This document shows positions 35,157 through 50,979 of a DNA stretch of 64,000 nt, one piece after another. Where the stretch lies: contig OY757904.1 of NCBI GenBank assembly GCA_963585895.1, positions 88,874,838-88,938,837 of the forward strand, in the 5' to 3' direction. Source of the stretch: Sepioteuthis lessoniana. Taxonomy: Eukaryota; Mollusca; Cephalopoda; Myopsida; Loliginidae. Within the stretch, counting starts at the first letter, position 1. Each line of letters begins with the position of its first letter. The translations under genes were made by a program, and so were the position numbers. A model generated the notes under the pieces. That model saw nothing but the letters and a program-made list of their open reading frames with translations. It searched no databases and was not told where the DNA came from.

Positions 35157-35830
35157 TTATATTAAAGAGAAAATTGATAATATGCAATACAATAGCAAAT
35201 GTATATTATTTGAAGAAAAAGATGAAACGTCTAATCACGTAATAATTGGATGCAGCAAACTGGTCGAAAAGAACTACAAGACCAAACACGAGGGATTGTT
35301 CAAGGAAATGAAATTTGATAATACAATCAAACGGTATATGCCCAACCCAGAATCTGTCCTTTAGAAAGAGACACACAAAATCCTCTGGTATTTGAGATAA
35401 AAACAGATTACTAAATCTCAGCCTGAAGACCAGACCTAGTGATAATTAACAAAAAAGAGAACCTGCAAAATAAAGAATTTTGCTGTCCTGGCAGACCACC
35501 GAGTGAAAATAAAAAAAAATTAAAAAAAGAGACAAATACTTGGATATCGCCAAAGAATTAAAAAAGTAGAACATGAAGGTAACGGTAATACCAATTGTAA
35601 TTAATGCACTGGCAACGATTCCCAAAGGCTTGGAAATGGGGCAGGAGGAGTTAGAAATCGGAGGACGAGCCGAAACAATCCAAAATACACCATTGTTGAG
35701 GTAAAAAATAGACCTGGAGACCTGAGTAGACTTTGCTTTCACTCCAGCGAAATACCAGCAGCTAATGCTGTTGTGAAAAACTTGCAAGGAGTAATCTAAT
35801 ACATTCAATCCGAAAAAATGGCGGTGGTGT
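35148..35830 (+). pseudogene. R2-like LINE copy 1, C-terminal part (3' of the RTE insert)
   Basis: The frame resumes with TNYIKEKIDNMQYNSKCILF, a CCHC-like unit in which the second Cys reads Phe, then DETSNHVIIGCSKLVEKNYK. TKHEGL fills the (R/K)HD-like position. KILWYLR, NKKKRTCK-like and ADHRVKIK pieces follow in broken frames; a PD..D-type endonuclease core is expected here, as in R2-type elements with a restriction-like nuclease. The order CCHC, (R/K)HD, then PD..D is why I call the family R2-like. The element ends near 35820. Many stops are present. Confidence 0.7.
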
Positions 35831-37431
<1,601 letters not shown>

Positions 37432-37432
37432 C

Positions 37433-37520
<88 letters not shown>
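37433..37520. repeat. (GAT)n trinucleotide tract
   Basis: About 29 GAT units without interruption. Confidence 0.95.
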
Positions 37521-37522
<2 letters not shown>

Positions 37523-38036
37523 AGAAAAATAAAATCTGTTGAGAAGTGGCGCTTTAAGTAGAAGAAAACATCATGCAAGACGAAAAGAAAATTAGAACAT
37601 TTTTACTGCCTCAATTTATGTTATATTCTGTATTATCATCCCATTGATACATTGTCTACATTCTGTTTTTAATCACTTCCAATCAAGTCACGATTAAAGT
37701 ACTGATTCCTCCTATATCACTGATGTTAACCGGCAATGACCCTGCACAGTTAATACTTCTTTTACTAAGCTTTGTTAATAATCAACACTTTTTACAAAAT
37801 AGCCAAAATCGTTCATATTTCCTGTTTATCATAAACTCATTTGCAGAAAATTGCAAGAGTGTAATAATTATGACTGTTCTAACATTACCTCTTTAATTTT
37901 TCTGATAGCTTTTTCAGATTTGCTTTTCAACAAAAAAATTCAAGAAAAACAACAGTATCTCCTCAATATATAACTTCGAAAAATTTTATATTGAAATTGA
38001 TTTAAATATTGTATTATAGAAAATATATAATTGAAC

Positions 38037-38114
<78 letters not shown>

Positions 38115-39853
38115 GTTAACAATGACACGGCATGAGTAAGGAAATAACGCTTGTATCTCAAAGAAAAACGTTTAAGATTGAACAACATCAAATGCGCCGT
38201 CATTACCAAAGATTTCTGTTCTGTACACCCTCATAGAAAACAAGAAATTAAATGTATTAAAAATTTACACACGTGCGAACATGGACTTAATTCAGTTATG
38301 GACTTATCAATCAGCTACCGATACTTTTTTATATGAATAACCCACAACACTTTACGTACTAAGTTCACCACAATCGAAATAGATACACAAAGTGGATTCA
38401 CAAATGACACTCACAGAAACACAGGTTTAATATATAGAACGACAATGTTTCCCTAAATAGACACTAACAGTTTAGCTATAAACGTCTTTGGGTTTCCAGG
38501 ACAGCAAATGCCACATCTTTTGAAGAATAAATCTGACAGAAATCGACACATGTCAACAGCCTACCTGATCTATTTTTAACAATAAATTTAACCTCTCAAC
38601 TCGGACTTCTGTTGATGACATCGTACCAATTTCATTTTTATTATCACTGCCGGAGGAAAAGGAAAGTTTTCCTCGAAATAGCTTAAAAACATATTTATTT
38701 AAAATGCCTCTATTCTAACGTAAGTACATAATATTTTTTCAACGGTTTTTTTAAGTTATTAACGTTATTTCTTTATATAGACTACGTCATTTTTCAGAAA
38801 TTTATAAAAGCATTTACAGAAAAAAAAGGAAAATATATTGCAGAAGAAGTGCAGCAACTTTCTACGTCGATATAGATCTTAGACTGAAAAAACAATTCGT
38901 CATTACAAAATAAACTGAAGATAAAATCTACATAGAAATACAATAAAGAGTTCTTGGTCATTTTCTTATCGAAAAAGTTTATTATCAGACTTTACTTATT
39001 TTCTAAGAGATTCAAAGTAAAAAAGTTTTAAAATTATACTGTTTTTTCTCTTGATACTCCATACTGTCATGTTTTAAATAAGAGTACAGAAATACGTACA
39101 ATGATATCTATATATTACTAATATTCTAATTATGACTGTATTAATCTATAACCAAGCAAAATCGTTACATCAAAGTGAGATTTCTATTAGAGGTATGCAA
39201 CTAAATTGTTCTAACTTGGGAAATGAAAAAAAAATTTGTGAGTTGTGTGTTCATGCTAAAGGTAATTCTTAACTATTTAAATTTTTGATAAAAAATTACT
39301 ATAAAATGATAATTCACTCCTTTCTAAATAGAGGCAACGATATTCAAATAACCTTTAACAAATTCGGAAGTATTTACGATGACACAATACCAAATAGAAA
39401 TATGCAGAACATATCTGAACATATGTGTTAAATAGGATTCAGATTAAATTTCATCGAAGAAATTTTTATCAAAGGAAAAATTATCTGCTTGAAGCAGAAT
39501 TGAGTTAACTAAGTTGATTTTCCTGAACTAATAAATATTTTTCGTGTTCGGAACTACTAATATAGATTGAATGATATATTAGACATATTAACTCAATAGT
39601 AAAAACATGTTTCGTCTTGATGTGATATCTATGTTTGCATTTTCAATTTCTTTGGCTTTTTACGTGTATTTGTTACTTAGCCCACATCACAGAAAAACGC
39701 ATAAAAAACAAAAGATACGTATATACACATTTAAGTGCAAAATATATTTGATTACAGTAAATGGACTGAGAGCAAGCTGAACGAGAACTGACGTAGATTT
39801 GCAATATATGTAAAATAAAAATATGAAATCCATCTAAGATTTGAAAGATTGGA
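37521..39853. other. AT-rich non-coding stretch with a (TA)n tract
   Basis: A long TA run lies at 38041-38112. I see no gene in the rest. Confidence 0.6.
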
Positions 39854-40100
39854 TGAGCCCATGTAGCGTAGTGGCTAACATTTAAGACTGCGATATTGTT
39901 GTAAACGAGTTTGAACTCCAGTCACGATATAATGTTTACTTTCGGGCTAGTACTTTTGGGAAAGCTTTCAGTCCCCCTTATCCCCACCCAGGTATGTGTT
40001 AAATTGTACCATTACACTTCTTCTACAAGGATAGCCTTGGCATTAAATATCCTACTAAGGTTGATATGCCATTAGACAACGAAACTAAACCAAACCAAAC
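39854..40100 (+). mobile_element. tRNA-derived SINE sharing its 3' tail with the Jockey-like LINE
   Basis: The head is gagcccatgtagcgtagtgg (A box) with a B box gagtttgaactccag at about 39907-39921. The body has cttttgggaaagct and cttatcccca. The tail at 40044-40070 matches 61161-61187 of the Jockey-like LINE at 25 of 27 positions (cctactaaggttgatatgcc here), and both tails end in A/C-rich short repeats (aaaccaaaccaaac here). No clear target duplication. Confidence 0.85.
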
Positions 40101-40957
40101 TGAATATACAAGTGACGTATACTTGCATAGCATCTTTTTCATGCCTTTTTTATAAGTAAAACACCGACGCAGTTGCAAGTAAATATCTATTTACTAAAAT
40201 TAGCGTTGATACTTCTAAAGTGTCTGCTTCTTTTTTTTTATTTTGTTTTAATTTGTATTCCAATTTAAAATGAATCTTGGTGAGAAGATATTAGGGAACT
40301 AAATCGATAAATTTCATTGTTGACATAAAAAAATCTTGTCAAGATGTGACATTTTTTCAGCTTTATGGTAACATCCAGACAGAATTTGATCATTAAAATT
40401 GATAATGAAGATAAAAAATGAATTGAGATGCAATAACACAAATAGTTAAAGTTTCTTAACATAAAAATATACAAGATGTATCTCGAATATATGAATATTT
40501 GAATATTACCTTTCAAAATTAATTTCGACACATGATTATTTAAAAAAAAAAGGCTTGTACGCGTACGTGGGGGCAAAGCCAAATAAATAGTCCCCATAAC
40601 AAGTTTGAGAAGTTTCTGGCTAGCCTCGCTTCTTTTTTGTCGGCTCCTTCCGAAGAGAAGAGATCCCTCAAGACATTTATAAACTTAAACGAGCACATTA
40701 CTGATATTTATCTGTGATTTACATCTGTTACTAAGAAACAAAAAGTATAGATGTTGCAAAAAGTAAAAGTGTTGCAATTTGACCTCCACTTAAGAATTAG
40801 AACTGGTGAGCAAAATTGCCTTCAAAATGAAAACTTCATTTTAACCCTCATTAACTAAAGCTGCAAGATAATATAGATAAACAGCATTACATTCCAAGTC
40901 ATCTGAGTAATTGAAGACAATGAAAATTGTACCCTAATATTTTGTCAGTATTCGTAT
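40101..40957. other. AT-rich non-coding stretch, no gene seen
   Basis: The 110-codon ORF at 40265-40597 (minus) is AT-driven and shows no motif. Confidence 0.6.
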
Positions 40958-41275
40958 ATTGGGGCCGCGAGAAGCGATGCGGTTATGGTCAGCGAGCCAT
41001 GTTCAGAATCTAAACGAGACTGCGTTTCATTGCATCCTAATGCCTTTGGGGAAGTTATAATTCTATCTATTCTCCCGCCTCAGTAGTGAATAAATTGTAG
41101 GACAGACTTGGGTCTCTAGTCTTGATGAAAGTAACCTGTATATGCGAAGGAAAACATTTGATTCAAACCCTATACCAGAGTGGCAAGGTAAATGGCCGGA
41201 GTGAAGTGGCAAAACAAGTATTTGGGGTCCGTCAGCTTGACCGACGTTATATTCAACTTCGTTCAAGTAACATCT
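40958..41275 (+). mobile_element. Diverged tRNA-derived SINE
   Basis: Its middle aligns with the SINE at 32889: cctttggggaagttata, then tctattctcccgcct, then aattgtaggacagacttggg, then gaaggaaaacatttgattca and aaaccctat. The head is weak and I do not give a B box. The tail is different from the other copies. Confidence 0.65.
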
Positions 41276-42649
41276 GAGGTGACACTAATGCCAACTTTTA
41301 TAGCACCTTTCCTTTTCCTTGGACAACATTATTGATGTGAAGAGAAACGACCTACAGCATGGGCAACAACCTTTAATTCATCAAACATTGTTTAGGCGCA
41401 GATTCATAATTTCACCATACTGGCTAATTCCATAAAATTATAGTTGTATATTCGTAAAGTTAGGAGTCTCCTAAGAAATATATCTCATTGTTCTGCTCTG
41501 GGAAAATATGTATAAAGTATTAAGTCGTTTCTGAGCACAGTTGAAGCTAGGTTTGAGTCGATGCAATTAAAATTGTTTTTAAAAGCAATGAGCTTGCGTT
41601 GTCATTTAGAGAAGGTTAGAAAGTATTGTAAAATATTATACTGTACACTTTACACTATCGATGTGTAATTGTTGTTCTAGTGTACAGTAGTCTTCTAAGT
41701 TTAAAGTATATGAAAATCAATTTAATTTGCCCCAGAAAAATTACCAAACTGAAATTGAAATTTCAATCAAATCTAAAACAGCGTTTTTTTGTTTTTTTTC
41801 CTAAAACGATTATGCAAGCATAGGAAAGTGAAATCCTTGAATATAAATAAAAATGTTTGCAGAAATTCAGTGAAACGTAAAAAGCGGAAAGATTTGGTCT
41901 GGTTGATTACACTTTCCTCAAATTAAATGTCTGACATTATTTAGAAATGTCAGGCATCATTTCTGGGGTACTTGACTTTGCAAAAATATTTCTCGCTTTG
42001 AATGCTTGATAACGCAACAAAACACCAATTATAGATTGAAACAATAAGCCAACAAAAATAAACAAAAAGAATTACTTTCTTAAAGTCACTTAATACTTTA
42101 ATAACTTTGATGACTCTAAAATGATTACAAGTATTGTTACTAATCTGAAAAAGCGAAGAATTTCTCATTTTCTTAAATCAAATCAAACAATGCTCTTGTC
42201 ACAGAGTAATGGTTTGCAAGTTAACCCAATGAATTAAACGGGGACAAACTAAGTTTTAAAAAATTAAGTTGTGTGACTTCATTTCAAGTAATACAATTCT
42301 GTGTGTGTATGTTGTGATTTGTTTATCTATTTATTTTGTTTTTGATTTTGTTTTCGTTTTCTTTATATCTTATTGTAATTTTTGTGAGAAATGGCTAAAC
42401 ATTTGATACTTCTGATGCTTTTTAGCGATTTTAAGTCACTTAACATAAAGAAAAATTATGTATTCTTCAAGCATAGAATCATTTGTGTTTTAAGGCAAAA
42501 CATGCCTAAGTCTTTTTAAACTCCTTTTTAATTTGTTTATATTTGACTGTCTAGAAATGCTGTCAATATCAGAAAACGGAAATATCCGACGGAACAAGGC
42601 AGAAGGAGTAGGGTGGATGAAGTAAAACATCCACTGCGGAAATATTTCC
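41276..42649. other. AT-rich non-coding stretch, no gene seen
   Basis: A 72-codon ORF at 41950-42168 has no motif. Nothing else found. Confidence 0.6.
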
Positions 42650-42970
42650 CTATGAGCATTTTATCCTATTTACCAACCCCTCTGCTCGGGCAAGATATGA
42701 CACAAGGTCAATTTTTAAGCGGAGTTTAACAGGTTTGAATTCAGAGTTTTCCTTCTCCTAGACTAGTTGCCTCACCAAGGCTGAAGAACCTAGTCTGCTC
42801 TACTATTTACCCATAGCTGGAGGGAGAACTATTGAATTCATACCTTTCCCAAGGGTATTAATGCTATGTGAAATGCAATCAGTCTCGTCTAGAATTTGAA
42901 CTCATGTCGCTGTGTCCATGTCCTACGACGATAACCATTACACCACGGGCACCTTCTATGAGCATTTTAT
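42650..42970 (-). mobile_element. tRNA-derived SINE with 15 bp target duplication
   Basis: ctatgagcattttat stands at 42650-42664 and 42956-42970. The body 42665-42955 is on the minus strand: head ggtgcccgtggtgtaatgg, B box catgagttcaaattc, and 3' end gcagaggggttggtaaa. It is the closest relative of the SINE at 32388-32675. Confidence 0.95.
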
Positions 42971-43263
42971 AACGTTTGACTTATCATAGTCATACAAGTG
43001 ATCCAAACACAATTTAAGTAATTCATTGGTCAAGTTTTAACTCTTGGACTAGGTCATATAAACGGGTTCTGTTTATCCTATTGGTTGTATTAAATTGTTG
43101 TACCATTCAGAGCTAAATCTAAAAGTATTGAAGTATTGTTCACAAAGAACCTCGGAAAATCAGTTAGATAAGTGGTTCTCAAACCTTATTTTATGATGAC
43201 ATGCAAAGATATAAATTTGAAATATGCTACTCGTCAACTCTTCGCTTAATTAGAATATAAATG

Positions 43264-43535
43264 TATGAGGGACGCTTCAAAATTAATGCTTCATATTTCA
43301 TTATGCTGTCTCATGTAGGTATTGAAACTACCTGTCAATAACCCATAGCGTTCTCCTAATTACAGCAGGGAAGCATTCCGGCAAAATGACGTTTGCTTTG
43401 AAGGCTGAGTTATGTCATTGATTTCCTTTACGAAAGGTAAAAATGTACCCACTGACGTTCATAGATGGTTGCTAAATGTGTATAAAGCTTAAACAGCGGA
43501 TGTATACACCGGTATGCGATTGATGTTTATTTCAG
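43264..43535 (+). pseudogene. mariner-like fragment with left TIR-like end
   Basis: It begins tatgagggacgcttcaaaat, like a mariner-type TIR starting at TA. Downstream, broken frames resemble the N-terminal helix-turn-helix: AELCHVIDFLYER in one frame, then VPTDVHRWLLNVYKA (with one base change of frame), then TADVYTGMRLM. Mariner proteins have (..)FL..EG..P.(D/E)(V/I)H..L..VYG(..)D there. The catalytic part and right end are missing. Confidence 0.55.
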
Positions 43536-43913
43536 CTGTCGCAAAAACAATATTAATGACAGGGATGGTTTTGTTTTACATTTATCGATGAAAATAATTA
43601 GATTTTTATTATCATGTCTCAAAAGAAAAAAGGAAAATTATGAGTTTTATTTGTTTCTTGAGAACTGTATATTATTCTAAAATAATTCTGCAAACGTTTT
43701 AACCCCATAATAATAGTGGCGAATAAGTATTTGGAATATTTTTTAAGTAGTATATGATCTGTTTAAGTAATATCAAAAATATTTAAATATGTTTCCCATT
43801 CGTAGACTTTCTAATAACGTTTTTTATGTCTTTCCTTAAACTTCTTTATTAGCAAATATAACTATGATCCCTATCACCCCGCATAAATGATGGAACACTC
43901 GTTTCATTGATGT

Positions 43914-45576
<1,663 letters not shown>

Positions 45577-45602
45577 GATAGATAGATAGATAGATAGATA
45601 GA
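45577..45602. repeat. (GATA)n microsatellite
   Basis: GATA run immediately before repeat family A copy 2. Confidence 0.9.
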
Positions 45603-46849
45603 CCCCTACACCAGCCTTCCTCAGTTGTTGGAGGCTCCGCTTCGTTAGTCGTGTCTCCGGGTGGCACGTTCGATTTGCTTATCTGCTCACGTCGTGTTTT
45701 GGATCCATACCGCAGAACAATTACTTGTCCGGATCGTCAATCAATGAATGTATGAATGAGACCGCACCATCAAAAGTGAAAAAGAAATAGTCGAACGCCA
45801 ACAAAGAACCGGACACGGGTTTGTAACAATAATATTTAGTTTAGTATTAAAAAGTCTCTAAAATACATTCACCTTTCCCGGTGGTTAGTATTCAAGTGAC
45901 ACAGAGACCTAGTCCACAATCTAACAGTTTTCGGCACTCAAAGTAAGTCACAAAGCCTCTCAAATCATCGCATTTCTACTTCTTGTTTTCGATATGGTAA
46001 AAAGTGATCTCAAGTAGCAGTTATGTTAGTTTTTCTCGGTTTCTCTGTGTTTGGGAGTCTGGTACAGGGTCAGGACTCGAAGTAACATCATTCTCTTAGC
46101 CGTTCCGCGAAATCTCAAATATGTATCTCATCCTGATCGCTTCTAATTTGGATCACAATAATTAATTCTATCCTTCGATTCTGCCTTCATATTTAGTGTT
46201 CGGTATCCTCTCACCTTTACCCAATGGGGCAGGTATTTACTAATTTAGATTCTACTAATTAATTCTGCACCTTTCATTTCGCAATTAACCTTCAGTGTTC
46301 AGTTTCCTCTTACCTTTACCCAAAAGGGGCAGACATTTTCTCCGACTTCTTCAATATTTTAACTTAACACCAGGCTTCCAGTTCGGCAACTAATCCTGCT
46401 GCAAGATAACGTCACGAAGAGTCGTTTAAACCCATAACGGCCCTTCAAAAAAACTCTTCCCACGGCTTCCAATTTAAGAAGAAAAATTTATATCAAAATT
46501 TTATCATTTCCCAAACCACAATTGTACTCAGCTCACCTACCTTTCATCTTTTTCAGTCTTTGACCATTGGGTGAACTTCACCAGCCGGTCAATTTCTCCG
46601 GATCTATTCAAACTAATTCGTTTATCTTTATTTCTATTTTTCTCTCAGGCATAGAATAACAATATATTTTCAACGTTTTCTCTCTTCACCAAAAATAACA
46701 ATATATTTTCAACTCTTTCTATTCTCACTTTTCATTTTCTAAAATTCATTTAGGCAAATTCTCTCTCTTTGTAATGTACTAATTTCTTCACCTAAAATCC
46801 ATTTCTGTCAATCTTTACTTTTCTGGTTTATAAATTTATTCGGGCTAGG

Positions 46850-46852
<3 letters not shown>
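45603..46852 (+). repeat. Dispersed repeat family A, copy 2
   Basis: From about 45905 onward this aligns in order with 1-951. It adds a GC-richer 5' part (45603-45900) that would fall outside the window in copy 1. The end, ..ataaatttattcgggctaggc, passes straight into (CA)n, as copy 1 passes into (CT)n. A (GATA)n run precedes it. The unit is about 1.25 kb here. I find no coding motif. Confidence 0.6.

Positions 46853-46934
<82 letters not shown>
46853..46934. repeat. (CA)n-(TA)n compound microsatellite
   Basis: CA run to 46894 and TA run to 46934, joining repeat family A to the next SINE. Confidence 0.95.
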
Positions 46935-46936
<2 letters not shown>

Positions 46937-47126
46937 AAGCGATAGAGTACCGCCTCGAAGTAAGAGAGGTCGAACTACACTCGTGCTGATATGTTCTCGT
47001 TCAGACTAATACCTTTGGGTAAGGTATGAACCCCCTTATTCCCAGCAATACATAAAAAATTAACACTGATTTTCTTCAACAAGGATGGCTTAGCCATTAA
47101 ATCACCCACGAATGTTGATGAACGTA
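46935..47126 (+). mobile_element. tRNA-derived SINE, diverged
   Basis: Head caaagcgatagagtaccgc (A box-like) and B box gaggtcgaactacac at about 46966-46980, then ctttgggtaaggtatgaacc and cccttattcccagc as in the other SINEs. The 3' part ..cattaaatcacccacgaatg resembles the tail of the SINEs at 8.7 and 39.9 kb. Confidence 0.75.
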
Positions 47127-47146
47127 AACTATATATGTATATCATA

Positions 47147-47294
47147 TGGTGGGTTGAGCTATATCTTAAAAATTATTTTTGTGTTTTGATTTTTGTTTTT
47201 TATATGTTTTACATATATAGTTTTGCATGCGTTGCTTTGTAGTATTACTTCGTATGACTCTTCAACTTAAAAAAAAAAACGTCGCTTCGTCAGA

Positions 47295-47363
<69 letters not shown>

Positions 47364-47458
47364 GCTAAAAAACTATGAATGCAAAACTAATGAGTAAAAC
47401 ATACAAAAACAAAAATCAAAACAACAAAACAATTTTTAAGATACGGCTCAACCCACTA
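47147..47458. mobile_element. Fold-back element with ~88 bp arms and a (TA)n loop
   Basis: The left arm (47147-47234) begins tggtgggttgagctatatct; the right arm (47371-47458) ends ..agatacggctcaacccacta. The arms pair over their length with modest mismatch, including the aaaaatt..gttttgatttttgtttt core. Between them lie about 60 bp of unique sequence and a TA run at 47297-47361. No ORF. This looks like a MITE or fold-back transposon; target duplication is not clear. Confidence 0.75.
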
Positions 47459-48132
47459 TTTAATAAAAATGCACAACTAAGCCCAGGAAAGAAAAGTCTT
47501 AACTAACTTAGAAATATTTTCCAAACAAAAACTATATAAAATATTCAACTTAAACCCTATAAAATTCACCAACATCAAACAAATGATAAAATAATAAAAA
47601 GACAAACACTAACAAAACTTGCCACTAGAGACAGAAAAATTACCCATTAAATGAAAAGTGCAGAAAACAAACATCATATACCAAGCGCAAATGAAAATCT
47701 ATTTGCGGAAAACTATATTAGGTGTTATTAAAGGAGGATTAAAAACGAGACATTTTAATCACGTAAGACCATCGATAAAGGGGTAAATAACCCGATGATT
47801 TCAAAATAAGAATATGAAATAAAATCCAATGATAGAATGAAGTGTAATGAAAAAGAAAACGCCGAACAAAAGAACAAAGTATTGAAGAAAGAAAACGGGC
47901 AGTTAAAAGAAGAAGTGACGTAAAATAAGCGAAAAATAACAGCTAAGAACGAAAAACTTGTTTATAATTGAAACAATTTTGAAAATTGAAACAGGCCGCC
48001 GCAAATAAAACCATTAACAGAATTTTAATATATTAGGTATTGAGAACACATCTTACATGGGTCACAAATTGACGATGACTTGCGCATATTAGATGTATGT
48101 ATTTACGACCAAATTGCAACACATGATCAACG
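47459..48132. other. A-rich non-coding stretch
   Basis: A-rich on the plus strand, many short AAAA runs, no ORF of note. Confidence 0.6.
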
Positions 48133-48358
48133 TTAAGCTGAGTTTTACATGTTTGAATTCAGAGATTCCCTTCTCCAAAACCGGTGACCATACTGAAATT
48201 AAAGAGCCCAGTTCCCTACTATTTACCAATAACTGGAGGGAGAATTTCCCTTTTCCAGTGATATGAGTGCAAGGTGAAATGCAAACATCTGAGTCGAGGA
48301 TTTGAACTCAGATCGCCGTGTCAATTTACAACGACAATAAACATTACACAAGTGCCTC
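48133..48358 (-). mobile_element. tRNA-derived SINE, 3' truncated and diverged
   Basis: On the minus strand: head ggaggcacttgtgtaatg, B box ctgagttcaaatcctcg at about 48292-48308, body ..ctccctccagttattggtaa, and the end ggagaaggga..tctgaattcaaac. The gagcggaggggttgg 3' end of its relatives is missing. Confidence 0.8.
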
Positions 48359-48509
48359 CGTATACATGCATACATATATATCTTCATACATTCATACATA
48401 CATACATGTGTGCGATTTTGTTCTAAATACTCTCTCAAACAGTGAAATGATTCCTACATATGAAGAAAACATTGATCTAAATGCGACCAGTTGTCCAGAA
48501 AAAAAAGAT

Positions 48510-48667
48510 TGTTATTGTACCGGAAGATCCTATGAGGCCTCTTTACGCTGTTGTAAATGACAACCAAGTTAGTCAATACAAATGCTCTGAAATATACACA
48601 CGTGTTTGACTCACATTTCAACTTCCAGCGCTTCATACAAGGTATGTAAAACAAATCTTTTATAAAA
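48510..48667 (+). mobile_element. 5' LTR of Gypsy element (Mag-like)
   Basis: The LTR shares gctgttgtaaatga, ctagttagtcaata-like, atgctctgaaat, cagcgcttcata and gtatgtaaaacaa with 50639-50789. It starts tgttattgtacc. The next bases tggtattagaaatgag look like a primer-binding site. Confidence 0.85.
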
Positions 48668-48799
48668 TGGTATTAGAAATGAGATTAGCTGTGTTACTTG
48701 GATTTCATTCATTTTAGAACGCTGTTTTTCTTGGTTGAATTTGTTAAATGTTTGCACTTCATTTTTCGCTTTTTTGCCAATCATTAACTTGTCCATGAA

Positions 48800-49614
48800 C
48801 GAAAGATTGCGTTGATCCAATCCACTCAAATTTAGCTGGGAAACTTGTCTGAAGCTCAAAAAAGGTGGAAATAGGAATTAAAACAATTTTATAAGCAACA
48901 GAATCAGAGTCGAAGTCCGGAAATATTCAAATATCCCTAACAAGTTTCGAAAATGATGAAAATAAAGAGAACATTAAAAAAGAGTTACAGATAAATTTGA
49001 CAAATACTGCGAATCCGGGAAAAACTTTACAATAATATAAAATATGTTTTTTTTACTGGCTAGCAAATGAATTATCTACGTGACGGAACTACGTCAACGT
49101 GCGGGTAAATGTGAATTCGGGGACTTTCGTGACTCTTTAACAAGATATTTTTCAATCATCGGTCTTATAGACTTACGTCTCACAGAACGTCCACCGATGG
49201 CGTTTGACTTTACGCTAAGAAAGTCAATTAAAGTGGGCCAGTCCGCTAAAAAAAATGGCAAGCTTAAGGAATTCTGAGGCTTCAGAAATTAACGTTTCTT
49301 GCTCAAAATCTTGACATAAAAACAGACCCGGAACACACTAATTGCAACGAATATGAACATGAAAAGCAACGCAGCAAATAGTCCCAAATCAGCTCGTGCG
49401 AATTCTGTTTAGTTCTCACCTACGTAGACAATGCCTAGCATACCATAAGCGATGCACAAAATGCAACTGCAAGGGATATTTTGCAAGTTGTTTTCACTCA
49501 CGAAAATCAGTGCGGAAAATAAAAATATACACTGACTCATCTGACTATGATTCAAACACGGTTAAATCAAATTTTTTCCCAAGCACACTCAATGCTAAAG
49601 ATTCCCACTGTTAA
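48800..49614 (+). pseudogene. Gypsy gag, degenerate, with CCHC region
   Basis: Broken frames give NPLKFSWETC and a FDKYCESGKNFTI-like piece. ELRQRAGKCEFGDFRDSLTR (about 49080-49142) follows, which is the L..LA..CEFG...D.LIRD block of Mag-type gag. CLAYHKRCTKCNCKGYFASC (about 49426-49490) is the zinc-knuckle region. The frame is interrupted several times. It lies right after the primer-binding-site-like bases. Confidence 0.8.
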
Positions 49615-49699
49615 ACGCACCTTTCAAATGAACCATTGACATTCTCCATTAATTCATTTGACTGCAGCAAGAAAGTTAAACTTTGAATCGTAGATTTTG

Positions 49700-50480
49700 A
49701 TACTAACAGTTCCATGGTTGATTTTAAAATCGACTCAGGCGCTAAGCTCATTGTAGTCCCCAAAAATATATGCAAGAATTTTCATCGACGTCCAAAACTG
49801 AATTCAGCTGTTGTTTATACCGACAAGTTTTTCGGTATTCACTCTCTCATAAATAATCAATCGCCCACTGTTTTCATGGATTTCAAGAGAATGTTAGCAA
49901 AGTTCCGTATTCCGTAGACAATCATCAGTTACAATGCTCCTGAATTCAAAACAAATGAATGCAAAATATTTGCAAATGATTAGGATTTCCAATATGACAC
50001 ATCCAGTTCTCTCTATCCACGATCCAACGGTATTGTGGAACGCACCGTCCAAATGCATTCTGAAGAAGGCAGTGAAAAGCAACTAAAACCCATACCTAGC
50101 TATTCTTGATCGATGAACTACTCCACATAATGCAACATCCCTAGCAACACAACTTAAAGGTAGAAATCTACCTCTGATCAAACATCATAACCTATTTAGG
50201 CAAAAAATCGCCAATTAATTCGATTCGAATTCTACTTGAACTCGAACCTGTTTATACGATTCGGATACACACAAAAATAAATGGGAAATAAAGGGAAAGG
50301 TACAGTATTCCCGTTCTTATTTAGTAGAGACCGATAAAGTCATCAAAATTAGACGTAATTATCTCCATTTGCTCAAAACAAGGGAGAAAGTCCTTAAAAA
50401 CACAGATGTTGACTTTGAAAATATCATTCTGTTACAGGATATACCAGCCCTTCATCGTCAACATACTGAATGCCAACGGA
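49700..50480 (+). pseudogene. Gypsy protease joined to integrase; RT and RNase H missing
   Basis: FKIDSGAKLIVVPKNICKNF (about 49720-49785) is a retropepsin motif. About 90 bp later the frame is already in the integrase core: RMLAKFRIP*TIISYNAPEF reads like F..FG.P..IISDNAPEF (second Asp position read as Tyr), then LYPRSNGIVERTVQ, with its Glu. RSYLVETDKVIKIRRNYLHL is the integrase C-terminal tail. The whole RT and RNase H segment and the first integrase Asp are gone. It could be moved only with proteins supplied by another element. Confidence 0.8.
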
Positions 50481-50638
50481 TAAATCGGTATCTGTAAGCT
50501 AAGCAGCCTCATCATACAACACGTCATCTTAAATAATGGCCATCTGAATTTCTTCAAACGTACAGATGAACTTTTCCCTTTCTGCTTTTCTTTTATTTCT
50601 CCTTATTTTTTACTTCTTCTGTTGTAGCGAGGAAAAGT

Positions 50639-50789
50639 TGTGATAGTAGAATAAACGGCCCCTTTTATGCTGTTGTAAATGATATCCTAGTTAGTCAATA
50701 TAGATGCTCTGAAATGTTCACACATGTTTACTTACATTCCAACTATCAGCGCTTCATAAAAACGTATGTAAAACAATTCTTTTAGAACA
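50639..50789 (+). mobile_element. 3' LTR of Gypsy element (Mag-like)
   Basis: Starts tgtgatagtagaataaacgg, preceded by a purine tract gcgaggaaaagt, and ends ttttagaaca. It matches the 48510-48667 LTR over its length with clear divergence. Target duplication not visible. Confidence 0.85.
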
Positions 50790-50979
50790 ATAACCAGATA
50801 CTTATAAAAAGCTTTACACTTAAAATGCTCTAACTTATAAAATCAAACATTTACTTTTTTAATTTGCTAAAAAAACATAATTTTGTTCTATTTGCATCGG
50901 AAGTCATTTTTAATCATCCAAATTCTCAATATAGTATACATAACAAGGAAATACAAACTAGAATTCTTCACCTCAAAGC

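Noticed and set aside
45577..45602. CRISPR-like array or satellite in tetranucleotide runs
   Set aside because: These are plain microsatellites in a eukaryotic genome; no spacers.
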